A stretch of DNA of 64,000 bases from Trabulsiella odontotermitis (lineage in GTDB: Bacteria; Pseudomonadota; Gammaproteobacteria; Enterobacterales; Enterobacteriaceae). The position numbers and the translations under genes were made by a program. Below are positions 28,546-39,893 of the stretch, piece after piece. The stretch is from the NCBI RefSeq assembly GCF_001297775.1, contig NZ_LIFX01000005.1, positions 248,001-312,000 of the forward strand, read 5' to 3'. The notes below the pieces were generated by a model. It had not been told where the DNA came from. It ran no database searches and saw only the letters and a program-made list of their open reading frames with translations. Numbering within the stretch: the stretch's first letter is position 1; each line of letters starts with the position of its first letter.

Positions 28546-29175
28546 ATGACTCAGCCTCATGAACAGGCCGTTACCTTCTCCAAAAAAGATGTAGAAATTA
28601 TTGCACGTGAATCGCTTTACCGCGGTTTTTTTTCGCTTGATCTTTACCGCTTTCGCCATCGTCTGTTTAATGGCGAAATGAGCGGCGAAGTGACGCGAGA
28701 AATTTTTGAGCGCGGTCATGCGGCAGTCTTGCTACCCTTTGACCCAGTACGTGATGAAGTCGTGCTGGTTGAGCAAATCCGTATTGCCGCGTATGACTCC
28801 AGTGAGACGCCGTGGTTGCTCGAGATGGTTGCCGGTATGATAGAAGAGGGCGAAACGGTAGAAGATGTCGCCCGCCGCGAAGCGGTCGAAGAGGCTGGCC
28901 TTATCGTCGGTCGTACCTGCCCGGTGCTGAGTTATCTGGCAAGTCCGGGGGGAACCAGCGAGCGCCTGTCTATTTTAGTGGGCGAAGTGGACGCCTCAAC
29001 CGCGAGTGGCATTCACGGTCTGGCTGATGAAAACGAAGACATTCGGGTTCATGTGGTAAGTCGGGAACAGGCTTATCAATGGGTAGAAGAGGGGAAAATC
29101 GACAACGCAGCGTCTGTCATCGCTCTGCAATGGCTGCAACTGCATTATCAGGCTTTACGAAACGAGTGGAAATAA
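28546..29175 (+). CDS. nudF: ADP-ribose diphosphatase NudF
   Basis: Nudix hydrolase that cleaves ADP-ribose to AMP and ribose 5-phosphate. It has 209 residues, as in E. coli. A complete Nudix box occurs near residues 97-119 ([20 protein letters not shown] then AGL), with the catalytic REAVEE core. First gene of nudF-yqiB-cpdA-yqiA-parE. Its TAA overlaps the ATG of yqiB (TAATG), so the two are translationally coupled. It is divergent from tolC. Confidence 0.97.
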   Translation: MTQPHEQAVTFSKKDVEIIARESLYRGFFSLDLYRFRHRLFNGEMSGEVTREIFERGHAAVLLPFDPVRDEVVLVEQIRIAAYDSSETPWLLEMVAGMIEEGETVEDVARREAVEEAGLIVGRTCPVLSYLASPGGTSERLSILVGEVDASTASGIHGLADENEDIRVHVVSREQAYQWVEEGKIDNAASVIALQWLQLHYQALRNEWK

Positions 29176-29597
29176 TGAAGCGTTATACACCTGACTTTCC
29201 AGAAATGATGCGCCTGTGCGAGACTAATTTTGCACATTTGCGCCGCCTGCTGCCTCGTACAGACGCACCCGGCGAAACGGTGAGCTATCAGGTGGCGAAT
29301 GCGCAATATCGGTTAACGATAACCGAGACCACCCGCTACACTACACTGGTGGAAATTGAACAGACGGCACCCGCGATCAGCTACTGGAGCCTGCCGTCAA
29401 TGACCGTGCGGCTTTATCATGATGCGATGGTGGCTGAAGTGTGTTCAAGCCAGCAGATCTTTCGCTTCAAAGCACGGTATGATTACCCGAATAAGAAGTT
29501 GCATCAACGCGACGAAAAGCATCAAATCAATCAGTTTCTCGCTGATTGGCTGCGATATTGTTTAGCACATGGAGCGATGGCGATTCCGGTTTACTAA
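29175..29597 (+). CDS. yqiB: conserved protein YqiB (DUF1249)
   Basis: Cytoplasmic protein of unknown function. It has 140 residues, as in E. coli, starting [16 protein letters not shown] at the TAATG junction with nudF. The frame stays open 32 codons upstream inside nudF, but that part is not conserved. Aromatic- and Arg-rich sequences such as [26 protein letters not shown] near the C-terminal half are typical of the family. It lies in a transcript with nudF and cpdA. Confidence 0.92.
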   Translation: MKRYTPDFPEMMRLCETNFAHLRRLLPRTDAPGETVSYQVANAQYRLTITETTRYTTLVEIEQTAPAISYWSLPSMTVRLYHDAMVAEVCSSQQIFRFKARYDYPNKKLHQRDEKHQINQFLADWLRYCLAHGAMAIPVY

Positions 29598-29622
29598 GCG
29601 TCGTGAAACCTAAGGACACCAT

Positions 29623-30450
29623 TTGGAAAGCCTGTTAAACCTTCCTCTGGCTGGTGGGGCCAGGGTCAGGATATTACAAATTACAGATACTCACCTGTTT
29701 GCTGAGAAACATGAAACGCTGTTGGGAGTGAACACCTGGGAAAGTTACCAGGCGGTACTGGAGGCTATCCGCGCCTCACAGCGTGAGTGTGACCTGATTG
29801 TAGCAACAGGGGATTTGGCACAGGATCACTCTTCCGCGGCCTACCAGCTTTTTGCTGAAGGCATCGCGGGCTTTGCCGCACCTTGTGTCTGGTTGCCGGG
29901 GAATCATGATTTCCAGCCGGCGATGTACAGCACCTTACAGGATGCCGGAATCTCTCCCGCAAAGCGCGTACTGGTGGGCGACCACTGGCAGATCCTCATG
30001 CTCGACAGCCAGGTTTTTGGCGTCCCGCATGGTGAACTGAGTGACTTCCAGCTTGAATGGCTGGAGCAGAAGCTCGCGGACTCTGCCGATCGCTACACAT
30101 TACTGCTGTTGCATCATCATCCGCTGCCGTCGGGTTGCAGCTGGCTTGATCAACATAGCCTGCGTAATGCCGGGGCGCTGGATCAGGTGCTGAGTGCGTA
30201 TCCGCGGGTCAAAAATCTGCTCTGCGGGCATATTCATCAGGAAATGGACGTTGACTGGAACGGGCGGCGAATGATGGCAACGCCATCCACCTGCGTGCAG
30301 TTTAAACCGCACTGTGCCAATTTCACGCTGGATACCATCGCGCCGGGCTGGCGTTGGATCGAGCTGTACCCTGACGGCACATTGACCACGGAAGTTTGTC
30401 GACTCGAAGCGGCGCAGTTCAGTCCCGATACCGCGTCGGAAGGGTATTAA
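29623..30450 (+). CDS. cpdA: 3',5'-cyclic AMP phosphodiesterase CpdA
   Basis: Lowers cellular cAMP and thereby tunes CRP signalling. It has 275 residues from a TTG start at 29623 ([18 protein letters not shown]); the same product length and N-terminus occur in E. coli, and no ATG fits. The calcineurin-like metallophosphatase motifs appear in order: DTH near residue 22, GDLAQD near 62, GNHD near 92, LHHHPLP near 164 and GHIHQ near 204. It follows yqiB by 25 bases and precedes yqiA. The rare start codon may hold expression low. Confidence 0.96.
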   Translation: MESLLNLPLAGGARVRILQITDTHLFAEKHETLLGVNTWESYQAVLEAIRASQRECDLIVATGDLAQDHSSAAYQLFAEGIAGFAAPCVWLPGNHDFQPAMYSTLQDAGISPAKRVLVGDHWQILMLDSQVFGVPHGELSDFQLEWLEQKLADSADRYTLLLLHHHPLPSGCSWLDQHSLRNAGALDQVLSAYPRVKNLLCGHIHQEMDVDWNGRRMMATPSTCVQFKPHCANFTLDTIAPGWRWIELYPDGTLTTEVCRLEAAQFSPDTASEGY

Positions 30451-30458
30451 GGTTACGC

Positions 30459-31034
30459 ATGTCTACGCTTCTCTACTTGCACGGTTTCAACAGTTCGCCT
30501 CGCTCAGAGAAAGCGACGGCCATGAAACACTGGCTGGCGCAGGCGCACCCTGACATCAATATGGTGGTCCCGCAGTTGCCCGCGTTTCCGGCGGAAGCGG
30601 CTGAACTGCTGGAAGGGTTAGTGCTGGAGCTCGGCGGCGAACCGCTGGGCGTGGTCGGCTCGTCGCTCGGCGGCTACTATGCCACCTGGCTGTCGCAATG
30701 CTTTATGTTACCGGCAGTGGTCGTTAATCCGGCGATTAAACCCTTTGAACTGCTGCTAAACTATCTCGGTCAGAATGAGAATCCCTACACCGGTGAACAA
30801 TATGTGCTAGAGTCACGCCATATTTACGATCTCAAGGTGATGCAGATCGACCCGCTGGAGGCGCCGGATCTTATCTGGCTGCTACAACAGACGGGTGACG
30901 AAGTGCTTGATTACCGCCAGGCTGTAGAGTATTACGCCTCCTGCCGTCAGACGGTGGAGGAGGGCGGTAACCACGCATTTATTGGCTTCGAAGATCATTT
31001 CACACAGATTATCGATTTCCTGGGTTTGCACTGA
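30459..31034 (+). CDS. yqiA: esterase YqiA
   Basis: Small alpha/beta hydrolase; the E. coli protein has acyl-CoA and ester hydrolase activity. It has 191 residues from the ATG at 30459 ([14 protein letters not shown]), with the oxyanion region LHGFNSSP. The nucleophile elbow is [10 protein letters not shown] near residue 70, and the catalytic His is probably in [10 protein letters not shown] near residue 170. It starts nine bases after the cpdA stop and lies 27 bases before parE. The reading frame upstream of the ATG overlaps cpdA and is not conserved. Confidence 0.94.
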   Translation: MSTLLYLHGFNSSPRSEKATAMKHWLAQAHPDINMVVPQLPAFPAEAAELLEGLVLELGGEPLGVVGSSLGGYYATWLSQCFMLPAVVVNPAIKPFELLLNYLGQNENPYTGEQYVLESRHIYDLKVMQIDPLEAPDLIWLLQQTGDEVLDYRQAVEYYASCRQTVEEGGNHAFIGFEDHFTQIIDFLGLH

Positions 31035-31043
31035 GCAAACTGA

Positions 31044-32957
<1,914 letters not shown>

Positions 32958-32961
32958 CAAA

Positions 32962-32992
32962 AGGCCCGGTAGCGCTGACGCTTACCGGGCCT
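32962..32992. repeat. REP-like palindrome after parE
   Basis: AGGCCCGGTAGCG-CTGA-CGCTTACCGGGCCT, an almost perfect palindrome of enterobacterial REP type in the convergent gap between parE and ygiN. It may serve as a transcription stop or an mRNA 3'-end block. Confidence 0.75.
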
Positions 32993-33013
32993 GTAAAACC
33001 AATACCGCAGGGA

Positions 33014-33328
33014 TTAAACCCCGCTCTCCAGAATGCGAATATGGCTTTCGAGTACGTTCGCTTTTACTGCTTCGCTCCACGCTTTCATGTGCGGGGTCTG
33101 CAGATGTGCTTCAAGGTGCGCCACGGTTTCCCACAGCTCCACCATCACGATGGAATCCGGCGCTGTCGCCTGGAAACTGACGCCCGCCGCGTGATCGACC
33201 ATCGGCGCATAGCCGTGGCAGCCTTCTTCTTTTAGCACGGTCGGAATAATTTTCGCGAACTCATCCAGCACCGCCTGACGGTGGTGTTGCCCTGGACGGG
33301 TGCGAATTTCTGCAATCACTGTCAACAT
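33014..33328 (-). CDS. ygiN: quinol monooxygenase YgiN
   Basis: Dimeric ferredoxin-like (ABM-domain) protein; the E. coli enzyme oxidises menadiol to menadione and may cycle with MdaB. It has 104 residues starting MLTVIAEIRTRPGQHHRQ, with the conserved HGYAPMVDHA segment, VELWETVAHLEAH, and a C-terminal strand. It follows mdaB on the same strand with a 35-base gap, supporting a quinone redox pair. Confidence 0.94.
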   Translation of the reverse strand: MLTVIAEIRTRPGQHHRQAVLDEFAKIIPTVLKEEGCHGYAPMVDHAAGVSFQATAPDSIVMVELWETVAHLEAHLQTPHMKAWSEAVKANVLESHIRILESGV

Positions 33329-33363
33329 GGTTAACTCAACTCCTTTGTTTTACCTGCGTCTAG

Positions 33364-33945
33364 TTAACCAAAAATTTCAGCCAGATGCTTGCGATATTCT
33401 GCGATATACGTGGGGACATCCGGCATTTTGATCACGTCGTGAACGATAAACGTCGGCAATGCTTCCATTCCCAGGAATTGGTTGGCTTTGTGGAACGGCA
33501 GGTAAACACCGTCAACGCCAACGCCGTGGAAGAACTGCGCTTCGTCAGAAAATGCTTCTGCAGGCGCGTTCCAGGTGAGCGACAGCATGTATTTTTTGCC
33601 CTGAATCAGGCCACCGGAACCGTATTTTTTGCTGGCGTCGGAACGAGTGCGGCCATCGCTGGCATACAGAGAACCATGACCTTCGGTAAAGACATCATCG
33701 ATGTACTTTTTGACGGTCCACGGCGCACCCATCCACCATCCCGGCATCTGCCAGATAATGACGTCAGCCCAGAGGAATTTTTGCACTTCTTCTTTGATGT
33801 CGTAGTCGCTGTCCGCGCGAACGACTTTAACATCATGCCCGGCGTCGCGCAGCGCGCCGTCCGCGACCTCGGTCAGGGTGTCATTTAACTGGCCGTTGGA
33901 ATGGGCGAATTTTTTCGCACCGTTGATAATCAAAATGTTGCTCAT
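33364..33945 (-). CDS. mdaB: NADPH:quinone oxidoreductase MdaB
   Basis: FAD-dependent two-electron quinone reductase, protective against menadione-type redox cycling. It has 193 residues from the ATG at 33945 (MSNILIINGAKKFAHSNGQLN), identical in length to E. coli. A flavodoxin-like fold begins with the phosphate-binding NGAKKFAHSNGQLN. The nicotinamide/flavin region MPGWWMGAPWTVKKYIDDV follows at about residue 70. An in-frame extension of 40 codons upstream overlaps the qseC end and lacks homology. It lies between qseC and ygiN on one strand. Confidence 0.96.
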   Translation of the reverse strand: MSNILIINGAKKFAHSNGQLNDTLTEVADGALRDAGHDVKVVRADSDYDIKEEVQKFLWADVIIWQMPGWWMGAPWTVKKYIDDVFTEGHGSLYASDGRTRSDASKKYGSGGLIQGKKYMLSLTWNAPAEAFSDEAQFFHGVGVDGVYLPFHKANQFLGMEALPTFIVHDVIKMPDVPTYIAEYRKHLAEIFG

Positions 33946-34055
33946 GTTTTGTTCCCAGTGTAACGAGTTTGGCAGTGATAATACGCGAACTAACGAAAGG
34001 GGAAAATGAGCAAAATGTGCAAAGTCTTTTGCTCCCGGCGCAATAATTAAACGTT

Positions 34056-35405
34056 TTACCAGCACACACGCGCGATGAACCCCCCGTCCGGCGCGTTGCC
34101 AAAGGTGACCGACATCTGGTGCAGCGCGGCAATGCGGCGAACGATAGACAGCCCGAGCCCGCTACCGGTTTGATCCTGACCCGGCGGCCGATAAAAGCGC
34201 TCGCCGATGCGCGCCAGCGCCTCTTCACTCACGCCGGGGCCGTTATCGCGAACGGTAAACTGACGGGCGCTGAGGGTGACATCAACCTGGCTGCCGCGGG
34301 GGCTGTAACGAATGGCATTGTCGAGCAGATTGCGCACCAGCAGGCTGAGCAGCAGCGGCTGCCCGGCATGCATAACGCCCTGCGCTTCAGTGTGCAGACG
34401 CACGTCGATGCCAGCGGACTGCGCGGAAGCGTAAATATCAATCACTGCCGACTGCAACAGATCTTCCATCGGGATTGGCGTGATGTCATCAGGCTGCGAC
34501 AGCGAATCCAGGCGCGACAGCGTCAGCAACTGTTCGACCAGCCTTGATGCGCGATCGATGCCGGTGTGCAACTGGGCGAGCGCCTTTTCCCGGGCGTCAG
34601 GATCATCCACCGAAAGTTGTGCCACTTCGGTCTGGACTTTCAGCGCCGTCAGCGGACTGCGCAGTTCATGCGCCGCATCGGAGGTAAAACGGCGCTCGCG
34701 CACCACCATGTCATGCGTTCGCTGAAACAACTGATTCAGCGCATCCACTAACGGACGCACCTCGCTGGGCACACCTTCTGTGCCGAGCGGCTCCGCGGAT
34801 TCCGGCGAACGCAGTTGTAGCGAACGAGCGATCTTTTTCAGCGGCGACAGTTCACGGCTCAACAGCACGAACAGCAGAATGAGCATCAGCGGCAGCGCGA
34901 TCAGCCAGGGTGTCAGTTGCGAGGTAATGATGTCCAGCGCCATCTCCTGGCGGTAATCCCACTCCTGACCGACCGCGATGCGGTATTGCCCGTCGCGCGT
35001 CGTCAGCCAGAGAAAACGCCATGCATCGTCATCGTCCTTCAGTTGACCATCGTCGAAACCATCGCGGCGATAGTCATAAAGAATGTCGCGACCGTTTTCG
35101 CCATCATCAAGCAGGCGTTTGCCGTCGGCGGTGAAAATGGCAAAAGCCAGCGCGTCATCATCAAGATGGCCGTGCTTGATCTTTTTCCGCTCCGCCACCA
35201 TCGGGGTAAGTGAATGCACACTCGCAAAATCCATCGCGCTGAGGCGTTTGGCGAACAGCATCTGCTGGGTGTCGAACAGTTTGTCGAGTTTCTCCGAGGT
35301 CTGCTGCCAGGCGAAAAAACTGGCGCATCCCCACGCGACAAGCGTCAGCAGGAAAAACAGCAGGGTCAGCCGCAGACGGAGGCTGAGCTGGCGAATTAGC
35401 GTCAT
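34056..35405 (-). CDS. qseC: sensor histidine kinase QseC
   Basis: Inner-membrane sensor kinase of the QseBC system, reported to respond to catecholamines and AI-3 and controlling motility and virulence. It has 449 residues, as in E. coli. An N-terminal transmembrane helix ([15 protein letters not shown]) is followed by a periplasmic domain (about 35-155), a second helix near 160-180, and a HAMP linker. The phosphoacceptor His lies in [13 protein letters not shown] near residue 245. An ATPase domain follows with [20 protein letters not shown] and [11 protein letters not shown]. Its start overlaps the end of qseB by four bases (ATGA). Confidence 0.96.
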   Translation of the reverse strand: MTLIRQLSLRLRLTLLFFLLTLVAWGCASFFAWQQTSEKLDKLFDTQQMLFAKRLSAMDFASVHSLTPMVAERKKIKHGHLDDDALAFAIFTADGKRLLDDGENGRDILYDYRRDGFDDGQLKDDDDAWRFLWLTTRDGQYRIAVGQEWDYRQEMALDIITSQLTPWLIALPLMLILLFVLLSRELSPLKKIARSLQLRSPESAEPLGTEGVPSEVRPLVDALNQLFQRTHDMVVRERRFTSDAAHELRSPLTALKVQTEVAQLSVDDPDAREKALAQLHTGIDRASRLVEQLLTLSRLDSLSQPDDITPIPMEDLLQSAVIDIYASAQSAGIDVRLHTEAQGVMHAGQPLLLSLLVRNLLDNAIRYSPRGSQVDVTLSARQFTVRDNGPGVSEEALARIGERFYRPPGQDQTGSGLGLSIVRRIAALHQMSVTFGNAPDGGFIARVCW

Positions 35406-36061
35406 ACATCACCTAAGGTGTAGCCGATGCCGTGCACCGTGCGGATAAAATCAGTGCCGAGCTTGCGGCGCAGATGGTGGACATGCACTTCCACGGCGTT
35501 ACTGGAGACATCGTCGTCCCAGTTATAGAGTTTCTCTTCAATGAGTTTACGCGGCAGCACGCGCCCGGCGTTGCGCAGCAACAGCTCCAGCAGGGCAAAT
35601 TCTTTCGGTTTGAGCGCCAGCGGCTCGCCGGAAAGCGTCGCTGTCAGTTTGCCCGGATCGAGCGTGACCGCGCCGTGACGCAGTTCATTGCTCGACTGAC
35701 CGTGCGAACGGCGAATCAACGCTTCGAGACGCGCCGCCACTTCAATCAACGCAAAAGGTTTGCACAGATAGTCATCCGCGCCGAGGCGCAGCCCCTCCAC
35801 ACGCTGTGACAGCGCATCGCGGGCGGTGAGGATCAACACCGGTTCGCTGCGGCCCTTGTCGCGCCATTCGCGCAGAATATCCAGCCCGTCAATGCCGGGC
35901 AGGGAGAGATCGAGAATGACCGCATCGTACGGCGCGGCGTACAACGCAGCTTTGCCTTCGTCGCCGCGGGTGAACCAGTCGAGGCTAAAGCCCATTTTGC
36001 TCAGGCCCGTTTTCAGTCCATCGCCAATAAGCTTGTCGTCTTCTACCAGTAAAATGCGCAT
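35402..36061 (-). CDS. qseB: response regulator QseB
   Basis: OmpR-family DNA-binding regulator paired with QseC; known targets include flhDC and qseBC itself, with cross-talk to PmrA. It has 219 residues from the ATG at 36061 ([15 protein letters not shown]). The receiver acidic pocket includes Asp8 and Asp9, the phosphoacceptor is Asp51 (VILDLSLPG), and Lys101 is in LCKPF. A winged helix C-terminal domain ends [15 protein letters not shown]. It is divergent from ygiW across a gap carrying an OmpR-type direct repeat. The frame is open upstream of 36061 but overlaps ygiW control DNA. Confidence 0.96.
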   Translation of the reverse strand: MRILLVEDDKLIGDGLKTGLSKMGFSLDWFTRGDEGKAALYAAPYDAVILDLSLPGIDGLDILREWRDKGRSEPVLILTARDALSQRVEGLRLGADDYLCKPFALIEVAARLEALIRRSHGQSSNELRHGAVTLDPGKLTATLSGEPLALKPKEFALLELLLRNAGRVLPRKLIEEKLYNWDDDVSSNAVEVHVHHLRRKLGTDFIRTVHGIGYTLGDV

Positions 36062-36144
36062 AAGATCGTCCTTGTAAAGCGTTTCTTCCCCCAGTAAACC
36101 CGGCGCAACCGATGCTGTACAGCAAAAAAATTTCTTTTTTTGCC

Positions 36145-36160
36145 TTAAGAAGTTGTTAAG
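36145..36160 (+). promoter_or_regulatory. QseB/PmrA-like direct repeat in the qseB-ygiW divergent region
   Basis: Two TTAAG half-sites at 36145-36149 and 36156-36160 are spaced exactly 11 bp, one helical turn. This is the arrangement bound by PmrA and QseB. A TATTCT -10 hexamer begins four bases after the second half-site, so the repeat covers the -35 position of a ygiW promoter, as in class II activation. An autoregulatory role for qseBC is likely, since both genes share this gap. Confidence 0.65.
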
Positions 36161-36209
36161 TTTTATTCTGTGTAATGGACGCCACAGAGATGAAAAAGGA
36201 GAGTAAAAA

Positions 36210-36599
36210 ATGAAAAAATTAGCGGCTATGACAGCCATTCTGGCGCTGATGTCTGCCCCGGTATTTGCGGCAAATCAGGGCGGCTTTACCGGTCCGGGCG
36301 CAACACAAACGCAGAGCGGCGGATTCCAGGGGCCGGACGGCTCCGTCACCACTGTTGAAAACGCTAAAACCCTGCGCGATGACACCTGGGTGACGCTGCG
36401 CGGCAACATTGTTGAGCGTATTTCTGACGATCTGTACGTCTTCAAAGACGCCAGCGGGACGATTAACGTCGATATCGATCACAAGCGCTGGAACGGCGTG
36501 ACCGTCACCCCGCAGGACAAGGTTGAGATCCGCGGCGAAGTCGATAAAGACTGGAACTCGGTGGAAATCGACGTCAAACAGATCAGCAAAACGAACTAA
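36210..36599 (+). CDS. ygiW: periplasmic OB-fold stress protein YgiW
   Basis: Periplasmic protein of the BOF (bacterial OB-fold) family. The E. coli and Salmonella homologues protect against peroxide, cadmium and acid stress; in Salmonella it is called VisP. It has 129 residues with a signal peptide ending VFA-AN. The OB-fold block begins [18 protein letters not shown] and includes [17 protein letters not shown]. It is divergent from qseBC with a shared control region. In E. coli mqsRA and ygiUVS lie between ygiW and parC; here parC follows within 170 bases. Confidence 0.94.
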   Translation: MKKLAAMTAILALMSAPVFAANQGGFTGPGATQTQSGGFQGPDGSVTTVENAKTLRDDTWVTLRGNIVERISDDLYVFKDASGTINVDIDHKRWNGVTVTPQDKVEIRGEVDKDWNSVEIDVKQISKTN

Positions 36600-36766
36600 G
36601 TTTTTTCGTTAACGCAGCACCCTTTTCCATCCGGGCGAGAGATCGCCCGGATGTCTGTTATTTTCACGCCAGACGCCCCTGTGACTCGGCGCGCCAGATA
36701 GGGTATTATCGCGGGTAGTTTTGCCGCCTGCACCAGACCGGCGCATATATTAAGGAATCACAGTTA

Positions 36767-39025
36767 ATGAGCGATATGGCAGAGCGCCTTGCGCTGCATG
36801 AATTTACGGAAAACGCCTACCTCAATTACTCCATGTACGTCATCATGGATCGCGCGTTGCCGTTCATTGGTGATGGCCTGAAGCCGGTTCAACGTCGCAT
36901 CGTGTATGCGATGTCTGAGCTGGGTTTGAGCGCCAGCGCCAAGTTTAAAAAATCCGCCCGTACTGTCGGTGACGTCCTCGGTAAATACCATCCGCACGGC
37001 GACAGCGCCTGTTATGAAGCGATGGTGCTGATGGCGCAGCCGTTCTCCTACCGCTACCCGCTGGTTGACGGGCAGGGGAACTGGGGGGCGCCGGATGATC
37101 CGAAATCCTTCGCCGCCATGCGTTATACCGAATCCCGCCTGTCGAAATATGCCGAAGTGCTGCTGGGCGAGCTGGGGCAGGGAACCGTTGACTGGGTGCC
37201 GAACTTTGACGGCACGTTGCAGGAGCCGAAAATGCTGCCTGCGCGTCTGCCCAACATCCTGCTGAACGGCACCACCGGTATTGCCGTCGGGATGGCGACG
37301 GACATTCCGCCGCATAACCTGCGCGAAGTCGCCAGCGCGGCGATTGCCCTGATCGAAAAACCGAAAACCTCGCTGGATGAGCTGCTGGATATCGTGCACG
37401 GGCCGGACTTCCCGACGGAAGCGGAAATCATTACCCCGCGCGCCGAAATCCGCAAAATCTACCAGAATGGTCGTGGCTCCGTACGCATGCGCGCGGTGTG
37501 GAAAAAAGAAGACGGCGCCGTGGTGATTACCGCGCTGCCACACCAGGTGTCCGGCGCCCGTGTGCTGGAGCAAATCGCCAGCCAGATGCGCAATAAAAAG
37601 CTGCCGATGGTTGACGACCTGCGCGATGAATCAGACCACGAAAACCCGACGCGTCTGGTGATTGTGCCGCGCTCCAACCGTGTCGACATGGAGCAGGTGA
37701 TGAACCACCTGTTTGCCACGACGGATCTGGAAAAAAGCTACCGCATCAACCTGAACATGATCGGTCTGGATGGTCGCCCGGCGGTGAAAAACCTGCTGGA
37801 GATCCTGACAGAGTGGCTGGCGTTCCGTCGCGATACCGTGACCCGCCGCCTCAACTATCGTCTGGAACGCGTGCTGCGTCGTCTGCATATTCTTGAAGGT
37901 TTGTTGATAGCCTTCCTCAACATCGACGAAGTGATCCACATCATTCGCAGCGAAGACGAGCCGAAGCCGGTGCTGATGTCGCGGTTCGGCATTAGCGAAA
38001 CCCAGGCCGAAGCCATCCTCGAACTGAAACTGCGCCATCTCGCTAAACTGGAAGAGATGAAAATCCGCGGCGAGCAGAGCGATCTGGAAAAAGAGCGCGA
38101 TCAGATCCAGGCGATTCTCGCCTCTGAACGCAAAATGAATACCCTGCTGAAGAAAGAGCTGCAGGCGGATGCCGAAGCCTACGGCGACGAGCGTCGTTCT
38201 CCGCTGCACGAGCGCGAAGAAGCGAAGGCGATGAACGAGCACGACATGCTGCCGTCCGAGCCGGTGACCATCGTTCTGTCGCAGATGGGCTGGGTACGTA
38301 GCGCGAAAGGGCACGACATCGACGCGCAGGGGCTGAGTTACAAATCCGGCGACAACTGGAAAGCCTCGGCGAAAGGCAAGAGCAGCCAGCCCGTGGTGTT
38401 TATTGATACTACCGGCCGTAGCTACGCGATTGACCCGATCACGCTGCCGTCGGCGCGCGGTCAGGGCGAGCCGCTGACCGGTAAGCTGACGCTGCCGCCG
38501 GGTGCGACCGTCGAGCATATGCTGATGGAAGGGGACGATCAAAAACTGCTGATGGCGTCTGACGCGGGCTATGGTTTTGTCTGCACCTTTAATGATCTGG
38601 TGGCGCGTAACCGTGCCGGTAAAGCGGTGATTTCTCTGCCGGAAAACGCACAGGTGATGCCGCCGGTGGTCATCGAAAATGACGCCGACATGCTGCTGGC
38701 AATCACCACGGCCGGTCGTATGCTGATGTTCCCGGTCAGCGACCTTCCTGAGCTGTCGAAAGGCAAGGGCAATAAAATCATCAACATCGCCTCGGCAGAT
38801 GCCGCCAAAGGTCTCGACAGCCTGGCGCACCTTTATTTAGTGCCGCCGCAAAGCACGCTGACCATTCATGTCGGTAAGCGTAAGATTAAGCTGCGTCCGG
38901 AAGAGTTGCAGAAAGTCACTGGCGAACGCGGACGCCGCGGTACGCTGATGCGCGGTCTGCAAAAAATCGATCGCATTGACATCGACTCACCGAAGCGCCC
39001 TGACGCTGGCGATAGCGAAGAGTAA
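36767..39025 (+). CDS. parC: DNA topoisomerase IV subunit A ParC
   Basis: DNA-cleaving subunit of topoisomerase IV. It has 752 residues, as in E. coli. The catalytic Tyr is Tyr120 (AAMRYTESR). The quinolone-resistance region reads [11 protein letters not shown] with Ser80 and Glu84, the susceptible residues. The C-terminal half has the coiled-coil [14 protein letters not shown] and the beta-pinwheel repeats used for DNA wrapping. parE lies 3.8 kb upstream in the same direction. It ends at a terminator before plsC. Confidence 0.98.
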   Translation: MSDMAERLALHEFTENAYLNYSMYVIMDRALPFIGDGLKPVQRRIVYAMSELGLSASAKFKKSARTVGDVLGKYHPHGDSACYEAMVLMAQPFSYRYPLVDGQGNWGAPDDPKSFAAMRYTESRLSKYAEVLLGELGQGTVDWVPNFDGTLQEPKMLPARLPNILLNGTTGIAVGMATDIPPHNLREVASAAIALIEKPKTSLDELLDIVHGPDFPTEAEIITPRAEIRKIYQNGRGSVRMRAVWKKEDGAVVITALPHQVSGARVLEQIASQMRNKKLPMVDDLRDESDHENPTRLVIVPRSNRVDMEQVMNHLFATTDLEKSYRINLNMIGLDGRPAVKNLLEILTEWLAFRRDTVTRRLNYRLERVLRRLHILEGLLIAFLNIDEVIHIIRSEDEPKPVLMSRFGISETQAEAILELKLRHLAKLEEMKIRGEQSDLEKERDQIQAILASERKMNTLLKKELQADAEAYGDERRSPLHEREEAKAMNEHDMLPSEPVTIVLSQMGWVRSAKGHDIDAQGLSYKSGDNWKASAKGKSSQPVVFIDTTGRSYAIDPITLPSARGQGEPLTGKLTLPPGATVEHMLMEGDDQKLLMASDAGYGFVCTFNDLVARNRAGKAVISLPENAQVMPPVVIENDADMLLAITTAGRMLMFPVSDLPELSKGKGNKIINIASADAAKGLDSLAHLYLVPPQSTLTIHVGKRKIKLRPEELQKVTGERGRRGTLMRGLQKIDRIDIDSPKRPDAGDSEE

Positions 39026-39028
39026 AAA

Positions 39029-39056
39029 CAAACGCCCCGACTTTTGAGGGGCGTGT
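39029..39056 (+). terminator. parC terminator
   Basis: ACGCCCC / GGGGCGT stem with a nine-base loop right after the parC stop; the tail GTTAGAATTT is only partly T-rich. plsC starts 46 bases further on, so read-through is possible. Confidence 0.6.
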
Positions 39057-39101
39057 TAGAATTTGCGGTAAGACCCAAGGGCCTGGGTTTCAGAGGATGT
39101 T

Positions 39102-39839
39102 ATGTTATTAATTTTTCGATTAATCATCGTCGTGATCTACTGCATTCTGGTATGCATTTTTGGCTGCATTTACTGTCTGTTCAGTCCACGCAATCCCAAA
39201 CACGTTGCGACGTTTGGCCATATGTTTGGCCGACTTGCGCCGCTTTTTGGCCTGAAGGTGGAGCTGCGTAAACCTGCTGATGCGGAAAGCTACGGTAATG
39301 CCATTTACATTGCTAACCACCAGAACAACTACGACATGGTGACGGCATCAAGCATTGTTCAGCCGCCAACGGTCACCGTCGGCAAGAAAAGCCTGCTGTG
39401 GATCCCGTTTTTTGGTCAGTTGTACTGGTTGACGGGCAACCTGCTGATTGACCGCAACAACCGGGCGAAAGCGCACGGCACCATTGCTGAAGTGGTCAAA
39501 AACTTCAAAAAACGCAGGATTTCCTTCTGGATGTTCCCGGAAGGAACGCGTAGCCGCGGCCGTGGCCTGCTGCCGTTTAAAACCGGCGCTTTTCACGCTG
39601 CACTGGCGGCGGGTGTGCCGATTATTCCTGTGTGCGTTTCCAATACGTCTAATAAAATTAACCTCAACCGCCTGAATAATGGTCTGGTGATTGTGGAGAT
39701 GCTCCCACCCATCGATACCAGCAAATGGGGCAAAGATCAGGTTCGCGCTCTGTCCACTCATTGCCGTGAGGTAATGGCGGCGAAGATTGCCGAGCTCGAT
39801 CAGGAAGTCGCGCAGCGGGAAGCGAGCGGAAAACGCTAA
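39102..39839 (+). CDS. plsC: 1-acylglycerol-3-phosphate O-acyltransferase PlsC
   Basis: Second acyltransferase of phospholipid synthesis, turning lysophosphatidate into phosphatidate; it acts on the product of PlsY, also in this window. It has 245 residues, the E. coli length. An N-terminal membrane helix (LLIFRLIIVVIYCILVC) comes first. The catalytic HX4D motif is in ANHQNNYD near residue 73, and the substrate-binding FPEGTRSRGRG is near 145. It lies between parC and ftsP in one direction. Confidence 0.97.
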   Translation: MLLIFRLIIVVIYCILVCIFGCIYCLFSPRNPKHVATFGHMFGRLAPLFGLKVELRKPADAESYGNAIYIANHQNNYDMVTASSIVQPPTVTVGKKSLLWIPFFGQLYWLTGNLLIDRNNRAKAHGTIAEVVKNFKKRRISFWMFPEGTRSRGRGLLPFKTGAFHAALAAGVPIIPVCVSNTSNKINLNRLNNGLVIVEMLPPIDTSKWGKDQVRALSTHCREVMAAKIAELDQEVAQREASGKR

Positions 39840-39893
39840 TCGGCGGGAAACGAATTCCTGCCTTCTGTTTTGTCAGTATTTCATGGAGTCTCT

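Noticed and set aside
37631-38830. 399-codon frame antisense to parC
   Set aside because: Shadow of a high-GC gene; no homology and no ribosome-binding site of note.
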